A stretch of DNA of 64,000 nucleotides, taken from assembly GCA_021740785.1 (NCBI GenBank), contig JAIOZI010000020.1, positions 1 to 64,000 on the forward strand, given 5' to 3'. Position numbers and translations under genes: made by a program. Below are positions 55,853-64,000 of the stretch, in pieces. Origin of the DNA: Melioribacteraceae bacterium (GTDB lineage: Bacteria > Bacteroidota > Ignavibacteria > Ignavibacteriales > Melioribacteraceae). Under the pieces are notes generated by a model. The model saw only the letters and a program-made list of their open reading frames with translations. It was not told the DNA's origin and did no database searches. Every line of letters starts with the position of its first letter. Position 1 is the stretch's first letter.

Positions 55853-55884
55853 CAAACGTAATTCTAACAAAGGAAAAATTAATT

Positions 55885-56115
55885 ATGATGAACGGAATGG
55901 AATTTGGCGGAATGTGGTTCGGCTGGTTATTCTGGTTAGTTATTCTAGCTGTTATTGTTTGGGCGGTTGTTACCGTAGTTAATAAAAACCAGAACAACAC
56001 TAATGGAAATACTCTCCGGCACGGAGATGCTCTGGAAATATTAAAAGAACGATATGCCCGCGGAGAAATTAACCGTGATCAATTTGAACAAATGAAACGA
56101 GATTTAACTTCTTAA
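55885..56115 (+). CDS. Small SHOCT-domain membrane protein
   Basis: 76 residues: one membrane helix (WLFWLVILAVIVWAVVTVV) and a C-terminal SHOCT motif (LEILKERYARGEINRDQFEQ). SHOCT motifs bind protein partners at the membrane. ATG at codon 2 is an alternative start. Preceded by AAAGGA. Confidence 0.82.
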   Translation: MMNGMEFGGMWFGWLFWLVILAVIVWAVVTVVNKNQNNTNGNTLRHGDALEILKERYARGEINRDQFEQMKRDLTS

Positions 56116-56127
56116 GCATAGGAAAAA

Positions 56128-56697
56128 ATGAAAGTAAGAGACAGCGCAATGCCGAACGAAGATATGTGGAATTCATTTTTCGATCCGCCGGAAATACTTA
56201 GCAAACTTAAATTAAATAAAGAAGTAAAAGATGCTGTTGAATTTGGATCCGGTTACGGTACTTTTAGTATTCCGGCATCTTTAATCATAAACGGCAACCT
56301 ATATGCAATTGATATTGAATCCGAAATGATTGGGTTACTCAAAAAGAAAATGAGCGCACAAGAGATTGCAAACATAAAACTATTACATAAAGATTTTATG
56401 AAAGAGGGAACCGGCTTAGCGGATAATTCAGTTGATTACGTTATGTTATTTAATATTTTACATACAGAGAAGCCCGAAAAATTATTAAGTGAGACTTATC
56501 GTATTTTAGCAATCGGAGGCAAAGCTGCTGTTATTCACTGGATTTATTCAGCCGATACTCCGCGCGGTCCGTCCTTAGAGATACGACCTACTCCCGAAAT
56601 GTGCATCAGATGGTTAACGAATAGCGGGTTCTCTTTAAATAATGAAATAATCGATCTTCCGCCTTATCATTACGGATTAATCGGAGTGAAAACTTGA
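56128..56697 (+). CDS. Class I SAM-dependent methyltransferase
   Basis: 189 residues. SAM-binding motif VEFGSGYGTFSIPA, the acidic post-motif AIDIES, and motif LFNILHTEKPEKLL. Substrate unknown; a thiol or sulfide methylation role would suit the operon but is inference. 12 bp after the SHOCT gene. Confidence 0.82.
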   Translation: MKVRDSAMPNEDMWNSFFDPPEILSKLKLNKEVKDAVEFGSGYGTFSIPASLIINGNLYAIDIESEMIGLLKKKMSAQEIANIKLLHKDFMKEGTGLADNSVDYVMLFNILHTEKPEKLLSETYRILAIGGKAAVIHWIYSADTPRGPSLEIRPTPEMCIRWLTNSGFSLNNEIIDLPPYHYGLIGVKT

Positions 56698-56725
56698 ATA
56701 AAATAAATTAGGAGTTATTTTTTTT

Positions 56726-57079
56726 ATGAAAATACTTATCATTATTAACGACGCACCTTACGGAACAGAGAAAGCATACAACGCACTAAGAATTGCGATG
56801 AACATTCAAAAAGAAAGTCCCGAAACAGAAGTTAGTATATTTTTAATGGCAGATGCGGTTGGTTGTGCTCTTCCAAATCAAACTACACCTTCGGGTTACT
56901 ATAATATTCAGATTATGATGAAATCGGTTATAAGAAAGGGAGCCGTTGTTAGAGCATGCGGCACCTGTATGGATGCGCGGGGATTTGCGGAAATTAAATT
57001 AATTGACGGAGTAGAACGAAGTAATATGAAGGAACTAACCGAACTAATATTAAAAGCAGATAAGGTTATCAATTATTAA
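56726..57079 (+). CDS. DsrE/YchN-family sulfur-carrier-like protein
   Basis: 117 residues. LIIINDAPYGTEKAYNALRI opens the fold, and VRACGTCMDARG holds the Cys pair that could carry sulfur. Length and pattern match YchN-like small DsrE proteins. Last gene of the operon, ending just before a block of palindromic repeats. Confidence 0.86.
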   Translation: MKILIIINDAPYGTEKAYNALRIAMNIQKESPETEVSIFLMADAVGCALPNQTTPSGYYNIQIMMKSVIRKGAVVRACGTCMDARGFAEIKLIDGVERSNMKELTELILKADKVINY

Positions 57080-57851
57080 TCCCGGATTTTCCAATGAAAA
57101 ATCTGCCCTCAAAAACGACAAGTTAATTTTGCAAATTGTAGGGGACGAATACCTTGCCTGCCGGCAGGCGGGTTTTCGTCCCCTACAAACCTTCTTTCCC
57201 CGCGGCATTTACGACAAAGAACACCGGAATCAAGCATGCCTGTCTAAGCTTCGAGATAACCGGTCAATTAATAAAACACAAAAATTCATTAAAAAAGCAT
57301 TTCTCATTTGTATAGCCCACTTCTTTTTAAATATCAATATCTGTTGGATAATTATGATTTTGATAGGTTTAATGGATTCTAAGTAGGGACAGTTCACGAG
57401 CTGTCTCTACAAATCATTTGGGCAGAATCATCATCAGTTACCAATAAAAAATTATGAACAAAGTAGGGGACGAAAACCTGCCGGCAGAGTCTGTTGCAGA
57501 ACTAATAAACCCGGATTTTCCATTTGAGAATCCGCCCTTCAAGCCGACAATTTGTAAGTTAATAAATTGAGCCCCGTATCTTTTCTATACGGGGCAATAT
57601 TTTACACATCCTCAAATATGCCTCCTTCTAACATCCGTTTATTTTTAACAACAGCAATTTCAATAACCCGTAAAAATCTTTTGTCGCAATAACTATTGCC
57701 AAAGTGTTGTCAGTTTGCTAAATTAATACTTAAATAAAACAGACGAGATGATTTGCTAAATCATTCTTCCTGTAAAAAGATATGTTTTTATTGATCTATT
57801 GAAAATATCTCGACCATATTTACACTTTACTATCATAATTGCAGAGATTAG
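57080..57851. repeat. Cluster of palindromic repeats and MITE ends
   Basis: No gene. Partial MITE ends lie at 57081-57118 and 57510-57565, both inverted relative to the full copies. GTAGGGGACGAA (57138-57149) pairs with TTCGTCCCCTAC (57175-57186) around GCCTGCCGGCAGGC. GTAGGGACAG (57383-57392) pairs with CTGTCTCTAC (57401-57410). Half of the first palindrome is repeated near 57464. GCCCCGTAT (57571-57579) pairs with ATACGGGGC (57587-57595) and is followed by AATATTTT, like a terminator. Confidence 0.75.
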
Positions 57852-58544
57852 ATGAAAAAAATTAAAATACTTTTAATTGAGGATAACAGACTTCTCCGCG
57901 AAGGTATTTCTGCAATGTTGAAAAAGAAGGATGATATGCATGTGGTAGCTACGGTTGGTGATGGTGAAAATATTTTGAAGATGATAGGTAAGTCAAAACC
58001 GGATATTGTTCTGCTTGATCTTGGATTGCGAAGTCAAAACAGTCTGCATGTTGTAAAATTGATTTCAAAAAATTACGAAAAAACTAAAATAATTGTGATG
58101 GACCTTATCCCGTCGCAGGATGATGTTTTAGAGTATGTTCAAGCAGGTGTTTCCGGTTTCATTCTCAAAGATGCGAACATTGAAGATTTCTTCAAAACAA
58201 TCAGATCAGTACATGAAGGCGTGCAAGTTCTGCCTCCCAATTTAACCGGTTCGCTGTTTTCACAAATTGTCGAACATGCGATAAACGGAGATAAACCTTC
58301 AAAAGTTTTTGATGCAGTCCGGATGACTAAACGTGAACGTCAAGTAATTGAATTAATTTCCGATGGTTCAACAAATAAAGAGATCGCACAAAAACTTCAT
58401 CTTTCAACTTTTACCATTAAGAGTCATGTACACAACATTCTTGAAAAATTAGCGCTTAATTCCCGCGTTCAGATTGCAAAACATGCACATTTTTCAGATG
58501 GGTATAAGCCCACGAAAGAGACAAATTCTTCTAACAGCAAATAA
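57852..58544 (+). CDS. NarL/LuxR-family response regulator
   Basis: 230 residues: receiver (about 4-120) with phospho-Asp in DIVLLDLGLRS and Lys in GFILKDA, then LuxR helix-turn-helix with TKRERQVIELISDGSTNKEI and STFTIKSHVHNILEKL. No cognate kinase is adjacent; the hybrid kinase at 8312-9904 is far off. 345 bp before the KaiC-like gene. Confidence 0.88.
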   Translation: MKKIKILLIEDNRLLREGISAMLKKKDDMHVVATVGDGENILKMIGKSKPDIVLLDLGLRSQNSLHVVKLISKNYEKTKIIVMDLIPSQDDVLEYVQAGVSGFILKDANIEDFFKTIRSVHEGVQVLPPNLTGSLFSQIVEHAINGDKPSKVFDAVRMTKRERQVIELISDGSTNKEIAQKLHLSTFTIKSHVHNILEKLALNSRVQIAKHAHFSDGYKPTKETNSSNSK

Positions 58545-58915
58545 TTCCAGCCACAAATCTACACGGAAAGATTTAATCCGTTTTTCATCCTTTTGGACTA
58601 TACTATTCTTCCCAAAATGTTGTTAATATCAATTGTGAAAAAATGATAAGCCGGAAATATTCTGTTTTTATCGAATAATGAATGTGTGATCAATTGTAAT
58701 TAATGAACAGCAATGTTCGTTGCACATAAATAAAAATAAGTCGTCTTACTCATGTGTCATGCCCGAAATTTTTAATCGGGCATGTATTAGAGAATTGGAG
58801 AGATTCCCGGCACAAACATGCCGCGCCTTCGGCGGGTAAACGGGAATGACAGGCTGCTTTCAAGATTTTGTGTAACGTGAGTAAATAATTGGAAATAATT
58901 TCAGGAGATAATCTG
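58545..58915. repeat. Intergenic region with a hairpin repeat
   Basis: CATGCCCGA (58749-58757) and TCGGGCATG (58766-58774) form a hairpin, and a second inverted pair (ATTCCCGG, CGGGAATGACAGG) follows to 58853. Otherwise AT-rich and gene-free. Confidence 0.6.
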
Positions 58916-60631
58916 ATGAACAAAAACAAAACAAAATTTCAACGAAAAACTCTTACGAAAGCTCCCACAAGCATAAAAGGATTGGATGAAATAACCGGCG
59001 GAGGTTTGCCTAAAGGGAGACCCACATTAATGTGCGGCGATGCCGGATGTGGAAAAACTTTGTTTGCAATGGAGTTTCTTGTGCGCGGCGCCACTGTTTA
59101 TAATGAGCCGGGTGTATTCATTTCCTTTGAGGAAACCGAAAAAGAGTTAACGGCAAATGTTGCCTCTCTGGGTTTCGATTTAAATGATCTCGTATCAAAG
59201 AAAAAGATTTGGCTTGAACATATTTTTATAGATCGCGGCGAAATTGAAGAGACGGGCGAATATGATTTGAAAGGATTATTCGTTCGAATTCACCGTGCAA
59301 TAGAAAGCATAAAAGCCAAACGAGTAGTGTTGGATACAATAGAATCTCTCTTTTCGGCGCTTCCAAATCCGACTATTATTCGTACCGAACTTAGAAGATT
59401 ATTCGGGTGGTTGAAAAAGAAAGGCGTTACCGCAGTAATAACAGGCGAACGAGGTACCGGCAGTTTAACCCGCCAAGGATTGGAAGAGTATGTCTCGGAT
59501 TGTGTAATTCTTTTGGATCATCGTGTAAGCGATCAATCATCTATACGGAGATTACGAATAGTAAAATACCGTGGTTCAACCCACGGCACAAATGAATATC
59601 CCTTTCTCATTGATGAAGATGGCTTTTCAATTTTGCCTGTAACATCCTTGGGGTTAAATCATATCTCTTCCAACGAAAGAATTTCAACCGGAATTCCGCG
59701 CTTGGATACAATGTTTTCGGGAAAAGGCTATTACCGCGGCAGTACTATTCTTGTTTCGGGTACGGCAGGTACTGGTAAAACAAGTTTGGCAGCGCAGTTT
59801 GTTGAAGCGACATGTAAGAGAAGTGAACGTGTTTTATACTTCGCTTTTGAAGAATCGCCAAGTCAATTTATGCGTAATATGTCTTCCATCGGTATGAACT
59901 TAGAACCGTTTGTAAAAAAAGGGATTCTTCATTTTCATGCTACACGTCCTACGCTGTATGGATTGGAGCATCACCTTACAACCACGATAAAGTTAATTAA
60001 CAAAGTTAAACCGCATGTTGTTGTTCTTGACCCGATTGATGCATTTGTAATGGGAGAAAATCAATCCGAAGTAAAAATTATGCTGCTGCGGCTTGTAGAT
60101 TTTCTGAAAGAAAAAAATATAACCGCACTTTTCGCAAGTCTGACTAATGGCGGTGAAAATCAAGAACTTACCGATATGTCAATATCCTCACTAATTGATA
60201 CATGGCTGCTTCTGCGTGATATTGAAATTGGCGGAGAACGAAATAGGGGATTATACATTCTTAAATCACGGGGTATGTCGCATTCCAATCAGATCCGTGA
60301 ATTTAAATTAACAGACAAAGGAATAGATTTACTCGACGTCTATGTTGGTCCGGAAGGAGTTTTAACCGGCACAGCGCGTATATCGCAGGAAGAAAAAAAC
60401 AATGAGGAACAATTTCAACGTCAGCAGGAAATTGAGCGTAAACAATCTTCATTAGAACTTAAGCGTGCCGCAAAAGATGCACAGATAGTTGTGCTGCAAT
60501 CCGAATATAAAGCCGAAGAATCTGAAACACTAAAGAATATTGAGATGGAAAAAGCAAAAGCTAAAAGATTCGAGCAATATCAGAAGAAAGTTGCGGAAAG
60601 CAGAAAAGCGGATTTATCGTCCAGTGCTTAA
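58916..60631 (+). CDS. KaiC-like double-domain ATPase
   Basis: 571 residues from ATG 58916, chosen for CAGGAGA upstream. Two RecA/KaiC domains: Walker A in GDAGCGKTLFAMEF (about 43) and GTAGTGKTSLAAQF (about 287); catalytic glutamates in FISFEETEKEL and YFAFEESPSQF. Both repeats carry GLDEITGGGLPKGRP/GIPRLDTMFSGKGYYRGS lead-ins. The end (about 490-571) is a charged coiled coil. KaiB and KaiA are not present, so this is a signalling ATPase of the wider KaiC family, perhaps tied to the LuxR regulator. Confidence 0.88.
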   Translation: MNKNKTKFQRKTLTKAPTSIKGLDEITGGGLPKGRPTLMCGDAGCGKTLFAMEFLVRGATVYNEPGVFISFEETEKELTANVASLGFDLNDLVSKKKIWLEHIFIDRGEIEETGEYDLKGLFVRIHRAIESIKAKRVVLDTIESLFSALPNPTIIRTELRRLFGWLKKKGVTAVITGERGTGSLTRQGLEEYVSDCVILLDHRVSDQSSIRRLRIVKYRGSTHGTNEYPFLIDEDGFSILPVTSLGLNHISSNERISTGIPRLDTMFSGKGYYRGSTILVSGTAGTGKTSLAAQFVEATCKRSERVLYFAFEESPSQFMRNMSSIGMNLEPFVKKGILHFHATRPTLYGLEHHLTTTIKLINKVKPHVVVLDPIDAFVMGENQSEVKIMLLRLVDFLKEKNITALFASLTNGGENQELTDMSISSLIDTWLLLRDIEIGGERNRGLYILKSRGMSHSNQIREFKLTDKGIDLLDVYVGPEGVLTGTARISQEEKNNEEQFQRQQEIERKQSSLELKRAAKDAQIVVLQSEYKAEESETLKNIEMEKAKAKRFEQYQKKVAESRKADLSSSA

Positions 60632-60744
60632 AAAAAACATTAGGCGGGATTATAAAGCCCTCAAGTTGATTTTGCTATGTACTTACAAATAGAACATTAG
60701 ATTAAAATTTGAGCTTAAGTGTCAAACAATAAAGGAGAAACATC

Positions 60745-60879
60745 ATGAGTAAAGGTCAAAACAGCAAAAGCGGTTCGAAGAAAGAACCTGCTAAAACAAT
60801 GAAGGAAAAAAAAGCGGCAAAGAGAGAGAAAAAAAACGATAGAAATAATCATGGTCTGCTTGATGATATAAAAAAATAA
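60745..60879 (+). CDS. Small basic protein, 44 aa
   Basis: ATG 60745 with AAAGGAGA 5-8 bases upstream; TAA at 60877-60879. Nearly half of its residues are Lys/Arg or Ser/Asn (KKEPAKTMKEKKAAKREKK), ending NNHGLLDDIKK. No family recognised. The strong ribosome site supports it. Possibly nucleic-acid binding. 113 bp after the KaiC-like gene. Confidence 0.6.
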   Translation: MSKGQNSKSGSKKEPAKTMKEKKAAKREKKNDRNNHGLLDDIKK

Positions 60880-60946
60880 AGGACTTAGTAATGATGGTAA
60901 GGTGAGAATACAAAACGCTTTCCAAATAAAATGGAAATTTTGAAAT

Positions 60947-61786
60947 ATGATAAAAGTGAAAAAAATACCTTCACTAAAAGCTAAAATCAAGCAATACAAA
61001 GAGAAGACAAAATCGAAATATTCCATTGACTCAATATTTGCTAAATTTTTTATAGAAGTATATTCTATTACAGCCTTTGCAATCCGCTTTTTCAAAGAGG
61101 TTTTAAAGCCGCCTTATGAATTCGGCGAATTTATGAAGCAGTCATTTCTGATTGGTTATAAATCTCTTCCCTTGATAGCAATTACGGGATTTATTATTGG
61201 GTTAGTGCTGACGATTCAGTCAAGACCAACGTTAGCAAAGTTCGGCGCAGAATCATGGCTGCCTGCAATGGTTGCGGTTTCACTGATAAGAGAAATTGGA
61301 CCGGTAATTACTGCATTAATTTTTGCAGGCAAGGTTGGTTCGGGAATCGGAGCTGAACTGGCATCTATGAATGTAACCGAACAAATTGACGCTATGCAGG
61401 TTTCTGACACAAACCCGTTTAAATATCTTGTTGTTACAAGAGTTCTTTCAGCCACTCTTATGCTCCCGCTTCTCGTAGTTTTTGCTGATGCCGTCGGTTT
61501 GCTTGGGACTTATGTCGGTGTTAACCTTAAAGGAAATGTAAGCTCTTTATTATTCTTTCCTAAGGTTTTTCAAAGTATAGAATTCAGTGATCTTTTCCCC
61601 GCATTTATTAAAACATTTGTATTCGGTTTTGCTATCGGACTGATTGGATGTTACAAAGGATATACTTCAAATAAAGGAACCGAGAGTGTCGGTAAAGCGG
61701 CAAACTCTGCTGTAGTATTATCGTCTTTAATGGTTTTCATAATTGATATGATTGCGGTACAAATTACAAGTTTACTTCAATACTAA
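60947..61786 (+). CDS. mlaE: MlaE-family ABC permease
   Basis: 279 residues, about five or six membrane helices, with the family core VSLIREIGPVITALIFAGKV and GSGIGAELASMNVTEQIDAM. Part of the Mla system for phospholipid transport between membranes. 17 bp before mlaF. Confidence 0.92.
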   Translation: MIKVKKIPSLKAKIKQYKEKTKSKYSIDSIFAKFFIEVYSITAFAIRFFKEVLKPPYEFGEFMKQSFLIGYKSLPLIAITGFIIGLVLTIQSRPTLAKFGAESWLPAMVAVSLIREIGPVITALIFAGKVGSGIGAELASMNVTEQIDAMQVSDTNPFKYLVVTRVLSATLMLPLLVVFADAVGLLGTYVGVNLKGNVSSLLFFPKVFQSIEFSDLFPAFIKTFVFGFAIGLIGCYKGYTSNKGTESVGKAANSAVVLSSLMVFIIDMIAVQITSLLQY

Positions 61787-61803
61787 AATAGGCAGCTAAG
61801 AGA

Positions 61804-62583
61804 ATGACCGAAGTTACAACTTCAATAGAAAAAGAAAATGATTTTCAGCAGGATGATTCTGTTGTAGTTGAAATGCAGCATCTCAAAAAATCTTTTGGGA
61901 ATAATCATGTACTTCGGGATATAAACCTGGTTATAAACAAAGGAGAAAACCTTGTAATACTTGGTCAATCCGGAACGGGCAAATCCGTGCTTATAAAGTG
62001 CATTGTGGGCTTAGTTCAGATTGACGACGGTAAATTAATAATTTTCGGGCAGGATGTTTCCGAATTGGAAAATAATGAATTGGTACAAATGTATAAGAGA
62101 ATCGGTTTCCTTTTTCAGAGCGGTGCTCTTTACGATTCGATGTCGGTAAGAGAAAATTTAGAATTTCCCTTAAGAAGAAAAAAGCGGTTGATGAAAACTG
62201 GTGAGCTTGATTCGATAATTAAAGATGCATTGGAAGATGTCGGTTTAGATGATGCAATCGACTTGACACCTTCCGAACTTTCCGGGGGAATGCGTAAACG
62301 TTTGGGATTAGCAAGAACGTTAATTCTAAAACCCGAGATAATGCTTTATGATGAACCGACAACAGGTCTCGATCCTATTACTTCAAAAGAGATAAGCAAC
62401 CTAATACTGGAAGTGCAAAATAAATATAATACGTCGTCAATAATTATTACTCATGATATTGATTGCGCTAAACTTACGGCTAACAGAATAATAGTAATTA
62501 AAGATGGTGTGTGCTGCGCAGAAGGATCGTATGCGGAGCTTGAAAAATCAGAAGATCCATGGATTAGATCGTTCTTTGAATAA
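61804..62583 (+). CDS. mlaF: MlaF-family ABC transporter ATPase
   Basis: 259 residues. Walker A GQSGTGKSVLIK, signature LSGGMRKRLGLARTL, Walker B IMLYDEPTTGLDPIT, and the His in IIITHDIDCAKLT. Drives the Mla transporter. The N-terminal 20 residues are Glu/Thr-rich and variable. Confidence 0.93.
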   Translation: MTEVTTSIEKENDFQQDDSVVVEMQHLKKSFGNNHVLRDINLVINKGENLVILGQSGTGKSVLIKCIVGLVQIDDGKLIIFGQDVSELENNELVQMYKRIGFLFQSGALYDSMSVRENLEFPLRRKKRLMKTGELDSIIKDALEDVGLDDAIDLTPSELSGGMRKRLGLARTLILKPEIMLYDEPTTGLDPITSKEISNLILEVQNKYNTSSIIITHDIDCAKLTANRIIVIKDGVCCAEGSYAELEKSEDPWIRSFFE

Positions 62584-62638
62584 AATTGTGTATGGGATAG
62601 TATGTTATGTGTTGTATAAGACACAATAGCCTGTGGCT

Positions 62639-62798
62639 AAAGGGTCTGTTGCATAACTGTCATTCTGAACGGAACGAAGTGGAGTGAAGAATCTCACCTT
62701 AAATAAAATGAGAATATCAGCAATTTAAGATTGAGATTCCTCACTCACTCAAAAACAGTTCGTTCGGAATGACAATTTATTCAGTTGCGAAACAAACT
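62639..62798. repeat. Inverted-repeat element with GTCATTCTGAAC / GTTCGGAATGAC ends
   Basis: GGGTCTGTTGCATAACTGTC (from 62645) with CATTCTGAAC is mirrored by GTTCGGAATGAC and CAGTTGCGAAACAAACTCT. A MITE-like or REP-like unit of about 160 bp with long imperfect arms, between mlaF and mlaD. Confidence 0.65.
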
Positions 62799-62979
62799 CT
62801 AAAGAGGCTGTTTGAAAATTGGTTGTCAAGGAGGGAACTCATCCCCAAACCCCTTCTCTTATAAAGAGAAGGGGCTTAAAAGCTGTTTTTAAAAAGTCCC
62901 TCTCTTTTCAAGAGAGGGATTTTCCCAAAGGGATGCCTGCGGCAAGGGTGAGTTCCTAGTTCTCACACAGCCTCTTTAG
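62799..62979. mobile_element. MITE-like element, 181 bp, CTAAAGAGGCTGT ends
   Basis: CTAAAGAGGCTGT (62799-62811) and ACAGCCTCTTTAG (62967-62979) are perfect 13-bp inverted ends. Inner hairpins: CCCCTTCTCTTATAAAGAGA and CCCTCTCTTTTCAAGAGAGG. GGAACTCATCC / GGGTGAGTTCC form another pair. Flanks were not matched to a target duplication. Confidence 0.7.
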
Positions 62980-63141
62980 GTCGGACAAAAAAATGAATTT
63001 ATTTCTGTAACACAAATTAGCAGACGGGAATGACAATTTTTAGTCAAGCATAAGAATCAAAAACTAAAGAAAACTGAAAATATGACTGTTGGCTTATGCA
63101 AGCATAAATAAAAAGAAAAGCAAAAAGTAAGAGTTGAGAAA

Positions 63142-64000
63142 ATGATAAAGAAAACAGGCAATAAAATCAAATTGGGAATATTCATTTCCCTTGGAGTGAT
63201 GCTGTTGATTGTCGGAATTTACTTCATCGGCGAAGGTCAGCAATTATTCAGAACTACATTCAGCGTAACAGGTGTGTTTAAAGACGTGGCGGGACTTCAA
63301 GCCGGCAACAATGTAAGATTATCCGGCGTAAATGTGGGTACCGTAAAAAACATCGTTATTGTTAGCGATACTTCTGTAAGTGTAGAAATTTTAATTGATG
63401 AAAGCATACGGGAATTTATCAAAAAAGATGCAGTTGCAATTATCGGTTCCGAAGGACTAATGGGAAATAAAGCTTTGATAATAAATCCCGGCACAGGCAA
63501 AAAACAAGTAATAGAGAACAACGACATTATCCAAACAATTCAACCGGTTACAATTGACGACATAATGATAGAGTTGTATACAACTATGGGAAACACCTCA
63601 AATATCACAAGTGATCTAGCGAGTATGACCCAAAACATTGAGTCGGGAGAAGGAACAATTGGAAGATTAATAATGGATAAAAAGTGGCGGGAGAGTTTTG
63701 AAACTACTTTTATAAACCTGAGAGAAGGCTCGGCACATTTCAGAAACCTTATGTCAAAAGCAAATGAGATCGACGAGATTATATTGTCCGTAAAGGAAAC
63801 GATAAAAAATACATCCGATATTACACGTGATTTGGCAAGCATTTCAGGAAACATTGAATCCGGTCATGGTACTCTCGGTCGATTTTTGATGGATCAAAGT
63901 ACGGCAAATAATCTTGATTCAACTATAATTTTTTTGAAAGACGGATCTAAGAACCTTAACATTCTTTTAAAAGAAGCAAAAAGCAGTTGGCTGCTATGGG
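63142..64000 (+). CDS. mlaD: MlaD-family lipid-binding protein, cut by the window edge
   Basis: 286 residues visible. A basic N-terminus with one membrane helix (about 9-29, LGIFISLGVMLLIVGIYFIG), then the MCE domain (VTGVFKDVAGLQAGNNVRLSG split over residues 42-63, GSEGLMGNKALIINPG about 115-130). Two repeats in the C-terminal helical region: SDLASMTQNIESGEGTIGR and RDLASISGNIESGHGTLGR. Transfers lipid in the periplasm with MlaE/MlaF. The repeats separate it from mlaF by 558 bp. Confidence 0.9.
   Translation, partial: MIKKTGNKIKLGIFISLGVMLLIVGIYFIGEGQQLFRTTFSVTGVFKDVAGLQAGNNVRLSGVNVGTVKNIVIVSDTSVSVEILIDESIREFIKKDAVAIIGSEGLMGNKALIINPGTGKKQVIENNDIIQTIQPVTIDDIMIELYTTMGNTSNITSDLASMTQNIESGEGTIGRLIMDKKWRESFETTFINLREGSAHFRNLMSKANEIDEIILSVKETIKNTSDITRDLASISGNIESGHGTLGRFLMDQSTANNLDSTIIFLKDGSKNLNILLKEAKSSWLLW

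Noticed and set aside
57129-57386. 85-codon plus-strand frame
   Set aside because: Runs through the palindromic repeats, has no ribosome site, and its first third is encoded by an inverted repeat.
57080-57851. CRISPR array
   Set aside because: The repeats are palindromes of different kinds with irregular spacing; no array of equal repeats and spacers and no cas genes in the window.
58916-60631. Circadian clock system
   Set aside because: The KaiC-like ATPase lacks KaiA and KaiB neighbours, so a clock cannot be claimed.

Overview
The window looks like a chromosomal segment from the Ignavibacteria/Bacteroidota-Chlorobi side of the tree. The DNA is AT-rich. Secreted proteins end in the NYPNPFN-type sorting domain of the type IX secretion system (T9SS). 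There are TonB-receptor, GSCFA and alginate-export-type proteins, and promoters resemble the Bacteroidota TTG / TAnnTTTG type. Respiratory nitrate reduction next to ammonifying nitrite reduction fits a facultatively anaerobic, Melioribacter/Ignavibacterium-like organism. The genus is an inference.

Layout. 1-5.1 kb: a transposase-like tail, a duplicated queE 5' end split by a 214-bp MITE, two tandemly duplicated T9SS cargo genes, then queE-queD; a second MITE copy sits exactly between queD and a sirtuin gene. 5.1-16 kb: sirtuin, TPR protein, YhaM-like nuclease, NusG-like factor, hybrid histidine kinase, TonB receptor, GSCFA protein, a histone-deacetylase-family pseudogene, PadR regulator, aminotransferase, TatA. 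16.3-24 kb: an operon of two TetR regulators, an RND/MMPL transporter, a YtfJ-like protein, a LolA-like protein and an outer-membrane barrel, followed by a DUF3943 protein. 24-32 kb: divergent nitrite/nitrogen-stress region (porin, nrfA, nrfH, NapH-like protein on the minus strand; ferredoxin, hemerythrin and octaheme HAO-like cytochrome on the plus strand), then a frameshifted DGC-type gene. 32-36.6 kb: an IS21-family element inserted into the transposase of an IS1634-like element. 36.8-49 kb: Rrf2 regulator, hemerythrin-like protein, two NarK transporters, narIJHG and a diheme cytochrome. 49-53 kb: a DUF5694 pseudogene, a T9SS cargo protein and a lipoprotein. 53.3-57.1 kb: a sulfur/thiol operon (ArsR-rhodanese, SQR-like flavoprotein, OsmC, SHOCT, methyltransferase, DsrE). 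57.8-60.9 kb: NarL-type response regulator, a double-domain KaiC-like ATPase and a small basic protein. 60.9-64 kb: mlaE, mlaF and a truncated mlaD.

How it fits together. NarK brings in nitrate, NarGHI reduces it to nitrite, and NrfAH reduces nitrite to ammonium. The HAO-like cytochrome, hemerythrin-like proteins and Rrf2 regulator probably handle or sense NO/hydroxylamine. Three related 22-bp palindromes (before the nrf operon, before the divergent ferredoxin gene and before the nar operon) suggest one regulator for the set. Several loci share a promoter layout of TTG, 20 bp, TAnnTT, with the presumed operator starting at the next base. Decay and mobility are conspicuous: three broken genes, nested IS elements and many short palindromic repeats between genes. 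I saw no rRNA, tRNA or CRISPR array.
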